Of a DNA stretch of 64,000 nt, positions 25,394 through 35,800 are shown in pieces. The notes below the pieces were generated by a model. It saw only the letters and a list, made by a program, of their open reading frames with translations. It searched no databases and was not told where the DNA came from. The translations under genes were made by a program, and so were the position numbers. This DNA is from Bacteroidota bacterium. Lineage in GTDB: Bacteria > Bacteroidota > Bacteroidia > Chitinophagales > LD1. Where the stretch lies: contig JAFDYN010000005.1 in NCBI GenBank assembly GCA_018267385.1, forward strand, positions 62,001 through 126,000, in the 5' to 3' direction. The stretch's first letter is position 1. Every line of letters starts with the position of its first letter.

Positions 25394-26722
25394 ATGTTTG
25401 AGAATTTACAGGAACGGCTGGAGGGGGCCTTCAAAACCCTCAAGGGACAAGGAAAGATCACCGAGATCAACGTAGCGGAAACCGTCAAGGAGATCCGTCG
25501 CGCCCTCGTAGATGCGGATGTCAACTATAAAATCGCTAAGGACTTTACCGACCGCGTGCGCGAGAAGGCACTGAACACAGGTGTCCTCACAGCCGTCTCT
25601 CCGGGCCAGATGATCACCAAGATCATGCACGATGAGCTGACTGAGCTGATGGGAGGCAAGGAGTCTGACTTCAATATCAAAGGCGCTCCGGCCATAATTC
25701 TGATAGCTGGTCTGCAGGGTAGCGGTAAGACGACCTTTACCCATAAACTGGCCAACTACCTCAAGACCAAGAAATTTAAGAAGCCGCTCATGGTGGCTGG
25801 TGACGTATACCGCCCTGCGGCGATAGACCAGCTCATGGTACTCGGTGAGAAGATCGACGTACCGGTTTTCGCTGATAAGGAAAGCAAAGACCCTGTAGGC
25901 ATCGCCCTCGCAGGTATAGCCAAAGCAAAAGCAGATGGCAACGATGTGGTGATCATAGATACCGCAGGTCGTCTCGCAGTGGATGAGGAGATGATGAACG
26001 AGATCAGTGCGGTGAAGGCTAAGACCAATCCAAATGAGATCCTCTTCGTAGTAGACTCCATGACTGGTCAGGATGCCGTGAATACTGCCAAGGCCTTCAA
26101 CGAGCGCCTGAACTTTGACGGTGTGGTACTGACCAAACTCGATGGCGATACGCGCGGTGGTGCGGCATTGACGATCACCTACACGGTAGGCAAGCCTATC
26201 AAGTTTATCTCCAGCGGAGAGAAGGTCGACACGCTCGATATCTTCTACCCTGAGCGTATGGCTACACGTATCCTCGGCATGGGTGATATCGTGAGCTTCG
26301 TAGAGAAGGCACAGGAGCAATACGATGAGAAAAAGGCTCGTGAACTCGAAGCCAAGATCAGCAAGAACCAATTCAACTTCAATGACTTCCTCTACCAGTT
26401 GGAGCAGATCAAGAAGATGGGCAATATGAAAGACCTCCTCGGCATGATACCGGGTATGGGCAAGGCTCTCAAGGACGTGGATATCAAGGACGATGCATTC
26501 AAGAAAGTAGAGGCGATCATCCTCTCCATGACTCCGGAGGAGCGCGAGAAGCCCGACCTCATAGACGGCCGCCGCCGCCAGCGCCTGGCCAAGGGTAGCG
26601 GCAACACGATACAGGAGGTGAATGCATTCATCAAGCAGTTTGAAGAGATGAAGAAGATGATGAAGAGCATGCAGAAGATGAGCGCCGCAGGCCGCATGAT
26701 GAAGGGCATGCCTGGTAGATAA
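25394..26722 (+). CDS. ffh: Signal recognition particle protein Ffh (SRP54)
   Basis: The ATG at 25394 (MFENLQERLEGAF) is the normal start; an in-frame ATG eight codons upstream lies in the repeat. The 442 residues comprise the N domain, the GTPase G domain (GLQGSGKTTFTHKLA; DTAGRL; TKLDGDTRGGAAL) and a methionine-rich M domain at the C-terminus (MKKMMKSMQKMSAAGRMMKGM) that binds signal peptides and 4.5S RNA. It delivers nascent membrane proteins to FtsY. Its leader carries a conserved hairpin repeat directly against the start codon, so the usual region of ribosome entry is occupied by structure. Confidence 0.97.
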   Translation: MFENLQERLEGAFKTLKGQGKITEINVAETVKEIRRALVDADVNYKIAKDFTDRVREKALNTGVLTAVSPGQMITKIMHDELTELMGGKESDFNIKGAPAIILIAGLQGSGKTTFTHKLANYLKTKKFKKPLMVAGDVYRPAAIDQLMVLGEKIDVPVFADKESKDPVGIALAGIAKAKADGNDVVIIDTAGRLAVDEEMMNEISAVKAKTNPNEILFVVDSMTGQDAVNTAKAFNERLNFDGVVLTKLDGDTRGGAALTITYTVGKPIKFISSGEKVDTLDIFYPERMATRILGMGDIVSFVEKAQEQYDEKKARELEAKISKNQFNFNDFLYQLEQIKKMGNMKDLLGMIPGMGKALKDVDIKDDAFKKVEAIILSMTPEEREKPDLIDGRRRQRLAKGSGNTIQEVNAFIKQFEEMKKMMKSMQKMSAAGRMMKGMPGR

Positions 26723-26746
26723 TGTCTTCCTTCAATAAATTTGCAA

Positions 26747-26777
26747 CGGCTCCGGTTTCATCGGGGCCGTTTTTGTT
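26747..26777 (+). terminator. Terminator of ffh
   Basis: CGGCTCCG (26747-26754) pairs with CGGGGCCG (26762-26769), one G-U pair, then tttttgtttta. A TAAATTTG at 26736-26743 lies just before it and could be a -7 element for the next gene, but its start point would fall in the hairpin. Confidence 0.82.
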
Positions 26778-26789
26778 TTATCTTAGGTT

Positions 26790-27281
26790 ATGATCACGTT
26801 GAGACGTTACACCACAGAAGATTGGCAGGCGCTGAAAGACATTCGGCTGGAAGCGCTGCAAAATGAACCGCACTTTTTTGGCGGCAGGCATCATGAGGAG
26901 GCGGCACGTGCTGATCAGCATTGGATAGATATGTTGGCTCAGGATGACTATTGGGCCTTCTGGGGATTGTATGATGGCGATACTTGCATAGGCCTGACGG
27001 GTGCTGCGCAGCTCCGCATAGACCCCACCTGTGCACTGCTCATCGCATCATATATCCGAAAAGAATACAGGAATAAAGGTTGGTCTGCGCTCTTTTATCA
27101 GGCACGGATAGACTGGGCGCGTTCGCTGGGGTATAAATCTTTGGAAGTGCACCACCGCCGTGACAACCATATCTCAAAAGCAGCGAATCAGAAATTTGGC
27201 TTCCTTTATACCCATACGGACAATGTACTCTGGCCGGATGGCACTCATGATGACCGCCTTTGCTACCGCCTCATTTTGTGA
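26790..27281 (+). CDS. GNAT family N-acetyltransferase
   Basis: A 163-residue single GNAT domain. The acetyl-CoA binding part is SYIRKEYRNKGWSALFYQARIDWARSLG near residues 88-115, with K/R-x-x-x-x-G; the closing block is AANQKFGFLYTHTD. No signal peptide. The substrate is unknown. A TATCTTAG at 26779-26786 lies only a few bases upstream of the ATG, so the message may have a very short leader. Confidence 0.83.
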   Translation: MITLRRYTTEDWQALKDIRLEALQNEPHFFGGRHHEEAARADQHWIDMLAQDDYWAFWGLYDGDTCIGLTGAAQLRIDPTCALLIASYIRKEYRNKGWSALFYQARIDWARSLGYKSLEVHHRRDNHISKAANQKFGFLYTHTDNVLWPDGTHDDRLCYRLIL

Positions 27282-27314
27282 TTAACTCTTACCCACGCGT
27301 GTCACCGCAAATTT

Positions 27315-27322
27315 TACTTTCG
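27315..27322 (+). promoter_or_regulatory. Possible -7 element TACTTTCG for tex
   Basis: TACTTTCG followed by cagtcc resembles the -7 regions before ffh (TATTTTCGCACTC) and rpsA (TATCTTCGCACTC). No TTG is seen at the -33 distance. The repeat copy 4 would lie in the leader. Confidence 0.4.
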
Positions 27323-27350
27323 CAGTCCATTTTTATTAATTGGATTTAAG

Positions 27351-27380
27351 CCCTCTCCTCGGGGGAGGTTCGTGAGAGGT
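27351..27380 (+). repeat. Hairpin repeat with G-rich tail, copy 4 (abuts tex start)
   Basis: CCCTCTCC (27351-27358) and GGGGGAGG form a stem with G-U pairing, followed by ttcgtgagaggt. Five bases separate it from the tex ATG, the same layout as at ffh. Confidence 0.7.
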
Positions 27381-27385
27381 CAACA

Positions 27386-29518
27386 ATGGAAGATCATAGC
27401 AAAGAAATAGCCCGCCTGGCCAATGTGCCTGTGAGGGGTGTCATAGCAGTATTAGAGCTTTTCGCCGAAGGCGCTACCATACCATTCATAGCCCGCTACC
27501 GCAAGGATAAGACGGGTAACCTGGATGAGGTAGCTATCGGGCAGATAGAAACATTCAAGAAGCAACTCGATGAGTTTTACCACCGCAAGGAAGTGATCGT
27601 AAAGTCTATCACTGAGCAGGGTAAGATGACCGATGACCTGATGGCGAAGATAGATGCAGCTACCACGCTGGCCGAGTTGGAAGATACCTACCTACCCTAC
27701 AAGCCGAAGCGCCGCACACGCGCCATGATAGCCCGCGAGAATGGCCTCGAGCCACTGGCGCACATCATAGACGAGATGACCGAGCGCAATCTGGATAAGA
27801 TAGCAGCGGGTTTTGTCAATGACAAAGTACTGACAGCTGATGAAGCACTGGCAGGTGCTCGTGATATCATAGCGGAGTGGATCAGCGAGGATGCTGATGT
27901 GCGCTCCAAAGTACGCCGCAAGTTTGAGCGCTTTGGCAAGACCATCGCGACGGTATGGCCGGATAAGAAAGAGGAGGGCGCAAAATATCGTGACTACTTT
28001 GAGTACTCGGAGCTGGTGTCAAAGATTCCTTCGCATCGTATTCTTGCGGTTTTCCGTGGTGTCACAGAGGGCATTCTGCGTATGAGCATAGAGCCGGAGG
28101 AGGAGTTTGTATTACAAGACCTCGAGCGCATGTATATAGAGGGTAACGGCCCATGCCAGGATCAGTTTAAGAAGGCCATCAAAGATTGCTACAGGCGCCT
28201 GCTGCAGCCTCAGTTTGAGACTGAGTTTCGCATGCTGCTGCGCGATAAGGCAGAGGAGGAAGCGATCAAGGTTTTTGCGGAAAACCTGCGTCAGCTCTTA
28301 CTGTCATCCCCCCTGGGGCCGAAGCGCATCCTGGCTATCGATCCGGGTATCCGCACCGGCTGCAAGATCGTCTGCCTGGATGAAAAGGGAGATCTGCAAA
28401 AGACCGATCTCATATTCTTGCTCGATAATGCAAGCAAGGATCAGGAGGCAGCTGCAAAGATCAAGTACCTGGTAGAGCGCTATAAGATCGATGCCTTCGC
28501 CATAGGCGATGGCACAGCGGGCCGCGAGACGGAGAAGTTTGTGCGCAGTATTACTTTCGATCATCCGGTGCAGCTCTTTATGGTAAATGAAGATGGCGCT
28601 TCTGTCTACTCCGCGTCAGAGGTGGCGCGTGAGGAGTTTCCGGATCAGGATGTGACCGTGCGTGGTGCAGTATCGATAGGGCGCAGGCTCATGGACCCTC
28701 TGGCAGAGCTGGTGAAGATCGACCCCAAATCAATAGGAGTAGGCCAGTATCAGCATGACGTTAATCAATTCCGTCTCAAAGATAAATTGGACCAGACCGT
28801 CGTATCCTGCGTGAATGCTGTAGGCGTGAACCTTAATACGGCTAGCAAGCATTTGTTATCCTATGTATCAGGTATTGGCCCTACTCTTGCAGAAAATATC
28901 ATCATCTATCGCAAAGAGGTGGGCAAATTCTCTTCACGCAAGCAGCTAAAAGAAGTGCCTAGATTGGGAGATAAAGCATATGAGCAGTGCGCAGGCTTTC
29001 TCCGTATCAAAGACGGTGATAACCCCCTGGATGCAAGTGCAGTACACCCGGAGGCATATGCACTGGTAGAGAAGATAGCCAAGGATCTCCGCACCGATGT
29101 GAAACAGCTGATAGGCAATGAAAGCAAGATAGCAGAGGTAAATGCCCAGTCATACATCTCAGATACAGTCGGTACGCATACACTGAATGATATTCTGGCC
29201 GAGCTACGCAAGCCTGGCCTGGATCCACGGAGTGAGGCGGAGCAGTTTGAATTCTCACATGAGGTTTTCAAAATAGAAGATGTCAAAGTCGGAATGGTGC
29301 TGCCGGGTGTGGTGACCAATATCACGCGCTTTGGTGCTTTCGTAGATGTGGGTGTGAAGCAGGATGGATTGGTACATGTATCACAGATTGCAGACAAGTT
29401 TATCAGTGATCCATCTGCTGCGCTCAAGCTCAATCAGAAGGTAACTGTCAAAGTGGTAGAGGTAGATATACCGCGCAAGCGTATCAACCTGACCATGAAA
29501 CCATCCCTGCTGGCCTGA
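27386..29518 (+). CDS. tex: Tex-family RNA-binding transcription accessory protein
   Basis: A 710-residue protein with the Tex domain order: N-terminal helical region (ATIPFIARYRKDKTGNLDE near 30-48, a family hallmark), a YqgF-like RNase H fold (ILAIDPGIRTGCKIV near 312-326), helix-hairpin-helix motifs (LSYVSGIGPTLAENII and FSSRKQLKEVPRLG), and a C-terminal S1 RNA-binding domain (GMVLPGVVTNITRFGAFVDVG). Tex associates with RNA polymerase and nucleic acids in the cytoplasm. Its stop is next to the stop of the convergent kinase gene. Confidence 0.95.
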   Translation: MEDHSKEIARLANVPVRGVIAVLELFAEGATIPFIARYRKDKTGNLDEVAIGQIETFKKQLDEFYHRKEVIVKSITEQGKMTDDLMAKIDAATTLAELEDTYLPYKPKRRTRAMIARENGLEPLAHIIDEMTERNLDKIAAGFVNDKVLTADEALAGARDIIAEWISEDADVRSKVRRKFERFGKTIATVWPDKKEEGAKYRDYFEYSELVSKIPSHRILAVFRGVTEGILRMSIEPEEEFVLQDLERMYIEGNGPCQDQFKKAIKDCYRRLLQPQFETEFRMLLRDKAEEEAIKVFAENLRQLLLSSPLGPKRILAIDPGIRTGCKIVCLDEKGDLQKTDLIFLLDNASKDQEAAAKIKYLVERYKIDAFAIGDGTAGRETEKFVRSITFDHPVQLFMVNEDGASVYSASEVAREEFPDQDVTVRGAVSIGRRLMDPLAELVKIDPKSIGVGQYQHDVNQFRLKDKLDQTVVSCVNAVGVNLNTASKHLLSYVSGIGPTLAENIIIYRKEVGKFSSRKQLKEVPRLGDKAYEQCAGFLRIKDGDNPLDASAVHPEAYALVEKIAKDLRTDVKQLIGNESKIAEVNAQSYISDTVGTHTLNDILAELRKPGLDPRSEAEQFEFSHEVFKIEDVKVGMVLPGVVTNITRFGAFVDVGVKQDGLVHVSQIADKFISDPSAALKLNQKVTVKVVEVDIPRKRINLTMKPSLLA

Positions 29519-31570
29519 TCATGACAGAGGCAGAGCGACGAAAAAGGAAGCGCCTTTATCAGGTTCGCCCTTTGCATAGATAAAGCCTGAATGATTCTTC
29601 ATTATTGTTTTGCAGATGGCCAGTCCCACACCTGATCCAAAATACTGACTCTTGGCGTGCAGCCGCTGGAATGGTTCAAATATCTTCTCTGCGTATTCCT
29701 GGTCAAAACCGATCCCATTATCAGTCACAGTGATCAGGTGATAAAGTGAACTGGCATCAGCATTACTATGCTGTATGTCAGTCCCGGGTACCTGCGTATA
29801 ATCGATATCGATATAGACCGGTTGTCCGGCTCTCGAATACTTTATTGAATTGCCTATCAGGTTTTGAAATAGCTGGTACATCTGCACCGGTACACCATGT
29901 ATATGTGGCAGCTTGTGCCACGTGATCTTTATCTCCCTTCCTTCTTCGGGATTTATTAATTCCTCTTTGACGCGCTCCAATATGCTATTCAAGTCTATAT
30001 CCTCATACTGAGAGGAGACATCATGGGCCTTGGAGTATATCAGCAGGTCATCTATAAACTGCTGCATATTTTTGCTCGACGTGATGATACGCTGCAGCAA
30101 TTCTTTTTTACGCTCTTCTGTGGCCTGGGTATCAGGGTCCAGTATCATATTGGCAAAGGTACGTATCTTGCGCAGGGGCTCCTGCAGATCATGACTGGCT
30201 ACGTGATTAAAGGCCCGCAACTCCTTGTTTTTAGCCATGAGCATCTCATTATTCTCTTCGAGAAGCTTATTGTTTGCCTTGAGTTGTTCTTCCGCTATTT
30301 TACGCTCACTCAGATCGCGTGTCACCTTTGAGAAGCCTACCACAGTGCCATCCGCATCATGCAGTGCTGTGATCACCACACTACCCCAGAATCTGGTGCC
30401 ATCCTTACGTACCCGCCAGCCTTCGTGAGTAGCCCGCCCATTTTTCCGGGCCAGGCCGATGAGCTGCTCCGGTAGCTGATTCTTGCGATCTTGCTCACTG
30501 TAGAAAAGCCGGAAATTCTTTCCCACTATCTCATCAGCTGTATATCCTTTGATCTTGGTGGCGCCCATATTCCAGTTCCTGATCGTACCATCTGTATCCA
30601 TCAGTATGATGGCATAGTCCTGCACCTCTGCTATCATTTTCTGGTACTGCTCCTCATTGCGGCGCAGCATTTCACTCTTCTCCTGCAGATCATAGTTCAG
30701 CTCGCTGATCTTCAGGTTAGCCTTGGCGGTATCTGTGACCAGGTGTGTCACACTGAGTATCCCATATACACCTCCGGCGCCATCTGATAGCGGCAGCATG
30801 TGCATGTCAAAAAGGTCCTCTCCATTGATGAGCGATTTTGTGTGATTATAGCGGACATTCTCTCCGTTGAGTACACGCGACAGATCAGTCTGGATAACCG
30901 TTCCCTTGATCTGTGGGAATAGCTCATGGACGGGCCGGCCTATGACCTCTGCTAAGACAAAATGGTAGCGCTCCAGAGCCTTGTTGTTCATGGATATGAG
31001 GCGCAGTTCTGTGTCAAATGCCATGATGAGGTCTGTGCTGGAGTTGATCAGTGCCTCGGCAAATTGATTGCCTTTACGCAGACGTTCGTTTTGTATGTCA
31101 ATGAAGACTTTGAAGGAGCGGGAAGTAACCTCCTGCAGGTAATAATCTATCTCGGCGCTGATCTCCCTGTATCTATTGAAATCCTGCGTGTACTCCGGCA
31201 GCAGTTGCAATAAGGCGGTGCGCCTGACATATTGTGCTTTTGTAATATCTTCTGCTACCAGCTGGTCCCTGCCTATGATTGGCAGTTGATTATTTACCCA
31301 TTTCTGCAAAGCATCTTCTATTTGCGCCTCCATCTCTCCACGCACTATATAACTCCAATACTCTCTGGTGGGTTCCACGGATATCTTCATGCGATCCTCC
31401 TCGGGTATCGCAGAGAAATACTTCATGATAGGCGCCTCTACCTGCTCTGATAGCTGCCACTGCAGGTTTATAAAAGCTTCCAGCCGCTGCTCCAGTATAA
31501 ATGAAATGAAGCCCGGCAGGAAATGCAGGCCCTTTTTTACTCCGCTGACCTCAGGTACACCTATCTTCAT
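29519..31570 (-). CDS. PAS-domain sensor histidine kinase
   Basis: A 683-residue soluble kinase. Residues 1-175 are a helical domain I do not recognise (KKGLHFLPGFISFILEQRLEA...). PAS 1 begins near 195 (DTELRLISMNNKALERYHF), PAS 2 near 325 (MDTDGTIRNWNMGATKIKGY) with a PAC tail (GFSKVTRDLSERK). A coiled coil leads to the dimerisation motif HVASHDLQEPLRKIR near 470, phosphorylated on the histidine, and then the ATPase (NLIGNSIKYS; DNGIGFD; GSGVGLAICK). No membrane helix, so it senses in the cytoplasm. It overlaps its upstream response regulator by 4 bases. Confidence 0.92.
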   Translation of the reverse strand: MKIGVPEVSGVKKGLHFLPGFISFILEQRLEAFINLQWQLSEQVEAPIMKYFSAIPEEDRMKISVEPTREYWSYIVRGEMEAQIEDALQKWVNNQLPIIGRDQLVAEDITKAQYVRRTALLQLLPEYTQDFNRYREISAEIDYYLQEVTSRSFKVFIDIQNERLRKGNQFAEALINSSTDLIMAFDTELRLISMNNKALERYHFVLAEVIGRPVHELFPQIKGTVIQTDLSRVLNGENVRYNHTKSLINGEDLFDMHMLPLSDGAGGVYGILSVTHLVTDTAKANLKISELNYDLQEKSEMLRRNEEQYQKMIAEVQDYAIILMDTDGTIRNWNMGATKIKGYTADEIVGKNFRLFYSEQDRKNQLPEQLIGLARKNGRATHEGWRVRKDGTRFWGSVVITALHDADGTVVGFSKVTRDLSERKIAEEQLKANNKLLEENNEMLMAKNKELRAFNHVASHDLQEPLRKIRTFANMILDPDTQATEERKKELLQRIITSSKNMQQFIDDLLIYSKAHDVSSQYEDIDLNSILERVKEELINPEEGREIKITWHKLPHIHGVPVQMYQLFQNLIGNSIKYSRAGQPVYIDIDYTQVPGTDIQHSNADASSLYHLITVTDNGIGFDQEYAEKIFEPFQRLHAKSQYFGSGVGLAICKTIMKNHSGFIYAKGEPDKGASFFVALPLS

Positions 31571-32037
31571 CTTTGCATGTTTTTAGGTGATTGGAGCAAT
31601 ACGAAATCTTGCCTGTCCGGTCTTTGATGGTCGGACCAGTCCATAGAGCCTATCAACTCCATCACTTCTTTCAAAACGGAAAAGGAGCTGGGCTTGCGGA
31701 TATATCGGTCAGCGCCCTGCTCATACATTTCATCTACTTGTTCCTGATTGCCCGATGTGGAATAAATAATGACAGGAATATTAGCTAAAGACTCTGAAGC
31801 ACGGATCTCGGCCAGGCATTCCTTTCCGTTTTTGAGAGGCATATTCATGTCTAGAAATAAGACATCAGGTAATGCCTCTACCGGACTATCAGTTAATTTT
31901 TGAAGTAGCATGCAGCCGTTTTCAGCCGTGGTCAGCCGGGCCTGGGGCAAGCTAGAGGCCACAGCCTGCGCAAAAAGCTCTCTGTCATCCTCGTCATCAT
32001 CGGCCAGCATTATTTTGAGATCCTTTTTTACAGGCAT
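31567..32037 (-). CDS. Single-domain response regulator (receiver only)
   Basis: A 156-residue CheY-like receiver: acidic pocket DDDEDD near 14-19, phospho-acceptor in VLFLDMNMPLKNG near 67, threonine/serine in IIYSTSG and lysine in YIRKPSSF near 115. No output domain follows, only a short tail. It is translated first in a two-gene operon with the PAS kinase (4-base overlap), so it is probably its phosphorylation partner or a shuttle protein to other kinases. Confidence 0.9.
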   Translation of the reverse strand: MPVKKDLKIMLADDDEDDRELFAQAVASSLPQARLTTAENGCMLLQKLTDSPVEALPDVLFLDMNMPLKNGKECLAEIRASESLANIPVIIYSTSGNQEQVDEMYEQGADRYIRKPSSFSVLKEVMELIGSMDWSDHQRPDRQDFVLLQSPKNMQR

Positions 32038-32231
32038 TATGGGGCGTATGGTTTTTTATATAAGAACAGGGATCAATATAACAGCAAAATTCATGCTGCA
32101 AAAAATTCCCCATATAGGCGGCGACCTTAAATCCGCAGTTTACAATTTACATCAAGGTGATAGGCTAACTAAAAGATCAAAACACTCCTTGCCACTCTTA
32201 TCGAACCACGGGGAACATTATCCTCAAAAAT

Positions 32232-32849
32232 TCACAGATGCCTTACAAAACAATGGCCGTGCCGGTGATAAATACCGTCTTCCAGCTGTATAGACGGATT
32301 GTCTATATCAGAGTCGTCTGTAGCCTTTACCCGTATACCATTAAAGGATATTTGCACCAGCGCCTCGTAGAGGTAATCAATGATCTTACCGTTCTCATCA
32401 GGGGCTATTTTGAAATCATAGGTCGAAATATTGAGCAGGATCTTTTTCTGCCCGGGGTCTATGATGATGATATGCTTTGAGCGAGTGCTGCTGGATGGCT
32501 GCAGGCTGAAAAGTGAATAGCGGATCACCAACTCCCGCTCAGGTATATCACCTATATTCTGAAACCAGGCGGAGTCTATATACATCTCTTCATTCTGATA
32601 GGGCGCAAAACTTTGTCCGTGTATCAGGAGCAGAGTTCCCTTCCTCCTTTGCTCCAGTATCAGGTCAGAGCCGCTATAGTAAAGGTTAAAATGCTTGTCA
32701 CCAGCCATGCGTAGAAAAGCATCTACATCGGCGCTTTTATCCAGCACCTCATATTTCAGTGGTGAGGAGCAAATAGAATCTTTCTCTGCTGCCGCTGATA
32801 GGAGCGGCAGGCAGAGCAAAATCAAGATCATCCATTTTATCTGTTTCAT
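32232..32849 (-). CDS. Unknown secreted protein in operon with the Pls-like NRPS
   Basis: The start at 32849 (MKQIKWMILILLCLPLLSAAAEK) gives 205 residues with a clear signal peptide. The mature part is a mixed alpha/beta protein without recognised motifs (FNLYYSGSDLILEQRRKG; HIIIIDPGQKKILLNISTY; LEDGIYHRHGHCFVRHL at the end). It begins 13 bases after the NRPS stop codon on the same strand and is almost certainly cotranscribed. A role in export, trimming or self-protection for the NRPS product is only a guess from position. Confidence 0.65.
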   Translation of the reverse strand: MKQIKWMILILLCLPLLSAAAEKDSICSSPLKYEVLDKSADVDAFLRMAGDKHFNLYYSGSDLILEQRRKGTLLLIHGQSFAPYQNEEMYIDSAWFQNIGDIPERELVIRYSLFSLQPSSSTRSKHIIIIDPGQKKILLNISTYDFKIAPDENGKIIDYLYEALVQISFNGIRVKATDDSDIDNPSIQLEDGIYHRHGHCFVRHL

Positions 32850-32862
32850 AGTAAGTTTCCTT

Positions 32863-35800
32863 TTATGGCTGCGGCCGTACGGGGCTGCCCTCCCAGTCAG
32901 TGCCCGGTGCCAGCACCTCACCTTTCATGACCAGAGAGAGAGCGGAGAGCAGGGCATCGTCTCCTACCTGGCTATCGTAGAGAACGATAGAGCGCGCACC
33001 GATACTGCTGCGACTACCCATTTTCACTTTCCCGATCTTCATGACCCGATCTTCAAAAAGGTGCGTCTGCGGCCCGCAGTCACTATTCAGTGCCGTATCG
33101 TCACCTATCGTCACCATATCAAATTCAGTGATATCGAGTGTATTGAGCCAGGCGCGCCTGCCTATCTTCACTCCTAGCATGCGCAATGCTATGGGTAGCC
33201 AGGGAGTACCTTTTAGGTATTCGAGCAGAAAAGTCTTAGACAAAGACTCATAGGTAGCGGTCACCGCCTCACTAAACCATACCGGCCACGTCCACATAGG
33301 ATGATGCGCCTCTTTGTATCTACCTATCAGCAGCCACTTCATAGCTACAGTGATCAGGAACGCCGGTAAACCAATAATGGTCAGGTAGTAAACAGGAAAA
33401 AACATGACCAGCATCCAGATAGGACGATCTACTATCAGCCCATGGCAATAGCCGATGAAAACAACACTGAGGCAAATGACTGCGGTCTGAGGAATAATGA
33501 TACGGATCAACTCGATAGCGGCACGCGTCAGCCTGCGCAACAGGGATGGTGTATGAGTCAGGGTACGCGCATACGGATAGCTCTGCTGCCTGTGTGGCAG
33601 AGATATGGCCGGTGAGCCAAACCAATCACTACCTGGCTGCTGTGCTATCTGCTCTTGGGTGGGTGGTGTGGAGAGTACGCCTACCAGCATGTCATCGGGC
33701 ATCTGATAGCCCTGTGGTATCAGTGCGCTATTTCCCACAAAGCTATTGCTACCTATCACGGTGCGGTCCAGTATCAGGCGCTGCCCACGTATGTCGGCCT
33801 CGCCCAGTGTCACTGCATCTGCTATGAAAGACTCCTCTCCTATCTCAAACAATGGATGCGTCACGTTATTGGCGGTAGATATTTCGGTGTTCTTGCCCAC
33901 TTTTGCACCTAGAGCCCGAAACATAGAGGTGACGTACACAGTGGCGTAAATCGGATGAACTACTATCAGCGAGAGCGCCATGAGTTGCTCCGAAAGCCAC
34001 TTGCGGATATAAGTGAGGCTATGTACCGGATAGGTACCGGGCTGCATACCACGCTGTAGCAGGCGCGTCAGCACTACTGTCTGCAGTACAAATATCAGCA
34101 CATATGACAGGGCTAATAGCGGCGTCCATATCAGATAGTGAAAGTCATAATCCCCTACGGTGGTATTATCCAGATAGTTCAAGCCCAACAGCGCCGGTAG
34201 CAAAGGTACGAGCATGGCAAATGGAAATACTAAAAGCAAAGCCGCGAAAATGATCTTATAGATCAGTAGTTCATGAGGTGCAGCTTCTAGTGGCTGGGGC
34301 AGGTCAGCTATACTGCGCGTAGCTATATATTGTGCCGGGCTGCCATGCCATACCTCTCCTTTCTTGATTGTTTTGCCGGACGGTAGTGCGCTGAGGTCGC
34401 CGAGTTCTCCCCACTCCTCTATTACTGTGTCACCGGCAATGACGGCACTGCTGCCTATATAGGCATGGTCTCCTATTTTTATCTCCCTTATCTTGAGCAG
34501 GCCATCTTCCACCCATGCATTATTAAATAATACCTGGGAGCTGATACTGACATCACTACCTATCGTCAGAAGGTCTTCCGCCCCTATTTTTGCGGCAGCT
34601 ATCTGGGCATCAGGGGCTACCTTCACACCCATCCAACGCAAGTACATAGGATAAAGAGGAGTGCCATTCAGAAACTCCATCTGTGCCAATCCCTGCACTG
34701 TATTGACCAGCCACCAGCGGAAGTAATACGTACCCCATAGCGGATAATCTCCGGCCCGGAAACGGCCTATTACGATCCACTTGATCAAAACTGCTACTAT
34801 GGAAAACAGCGGTGGCATCAGGCAGAAAAAACCTAACGCACCGAGTATGGCATATCCGTAGCTATCTGTGGCCTGCTGTATATAGTAGTACCCGAGATAT
34901 GGCACGAATATCTGCAGGGCAAAAAGCGTATAAATACCTAGTAAGGCCACCGACTGGGCTAGCCAGCAGAGCAGGTAGCGTCCGGACGGGATAGTATGAA
35001 AAATCCGCTTTTCTTTTCCGACGGTGGCCTCTGCCTGCTTGCTTTCCCAGTCAGTAATGAGGCTGCTCAGAGGCCTATGCTGGTATACATCTCTGATAGA
35101 GGCTGTGATCAGGCCTCCCTCCCTGCGCATGCGCGATACAAAAGCGGCGGCCAGGAGAGAGTGCCCACCCAGATCAGTGAAAAAATCATCCGACTCTTGT
35201 ATGTCTCTGCCGGGAAAAATTCCTTTGAGTATTGCCTTCACCCGCTGAGGCAGTGGAGCATCGCTGTCTATCTGCTCTGGAGCTATCTGCTGAGCCGCCT
35301 GATCAAATATGGCCGGACGCGGTAGCGATTTGCGGTCTACCTTGCCACTGGGCAGCCGCGGCATCTCCGGCATGGAGAGGATCACTGCCGGCACCATATA
35401 CGGCGGCAGTACCTTGGCCAGTTCGCTACGCAGCACTTGCTCATCAAATTGTGCGGCATCCTCCATCTGCACATATGCTATCAACTCATCTTGTCCATTG
35501 TTATCCTTGCGCACCGCCACGGCAGCTGCAGCTACCCCTACCTGGACGTGCAGTTGATTTTCTATTTCTCCCAGCTCTATGCGGTAGCCACGCAGCTTGA
35601 TCTGGTCATCTATGCGCCCGTGAAACTCCACCTCACCATCAGGCTGCATAGTCACCGCATCACCAGACAAATACATGATATCACCAGGAAGCGCTGCTAA
35701 TGAGGCAGTCTTGGCCCGAAACTTATCTGCGGTGAGATCAGGCCTATTGACGTAGCCAGCGCTCACCCCCGGCCCTGTGATGACAAGTTGTCCCTTTTGC

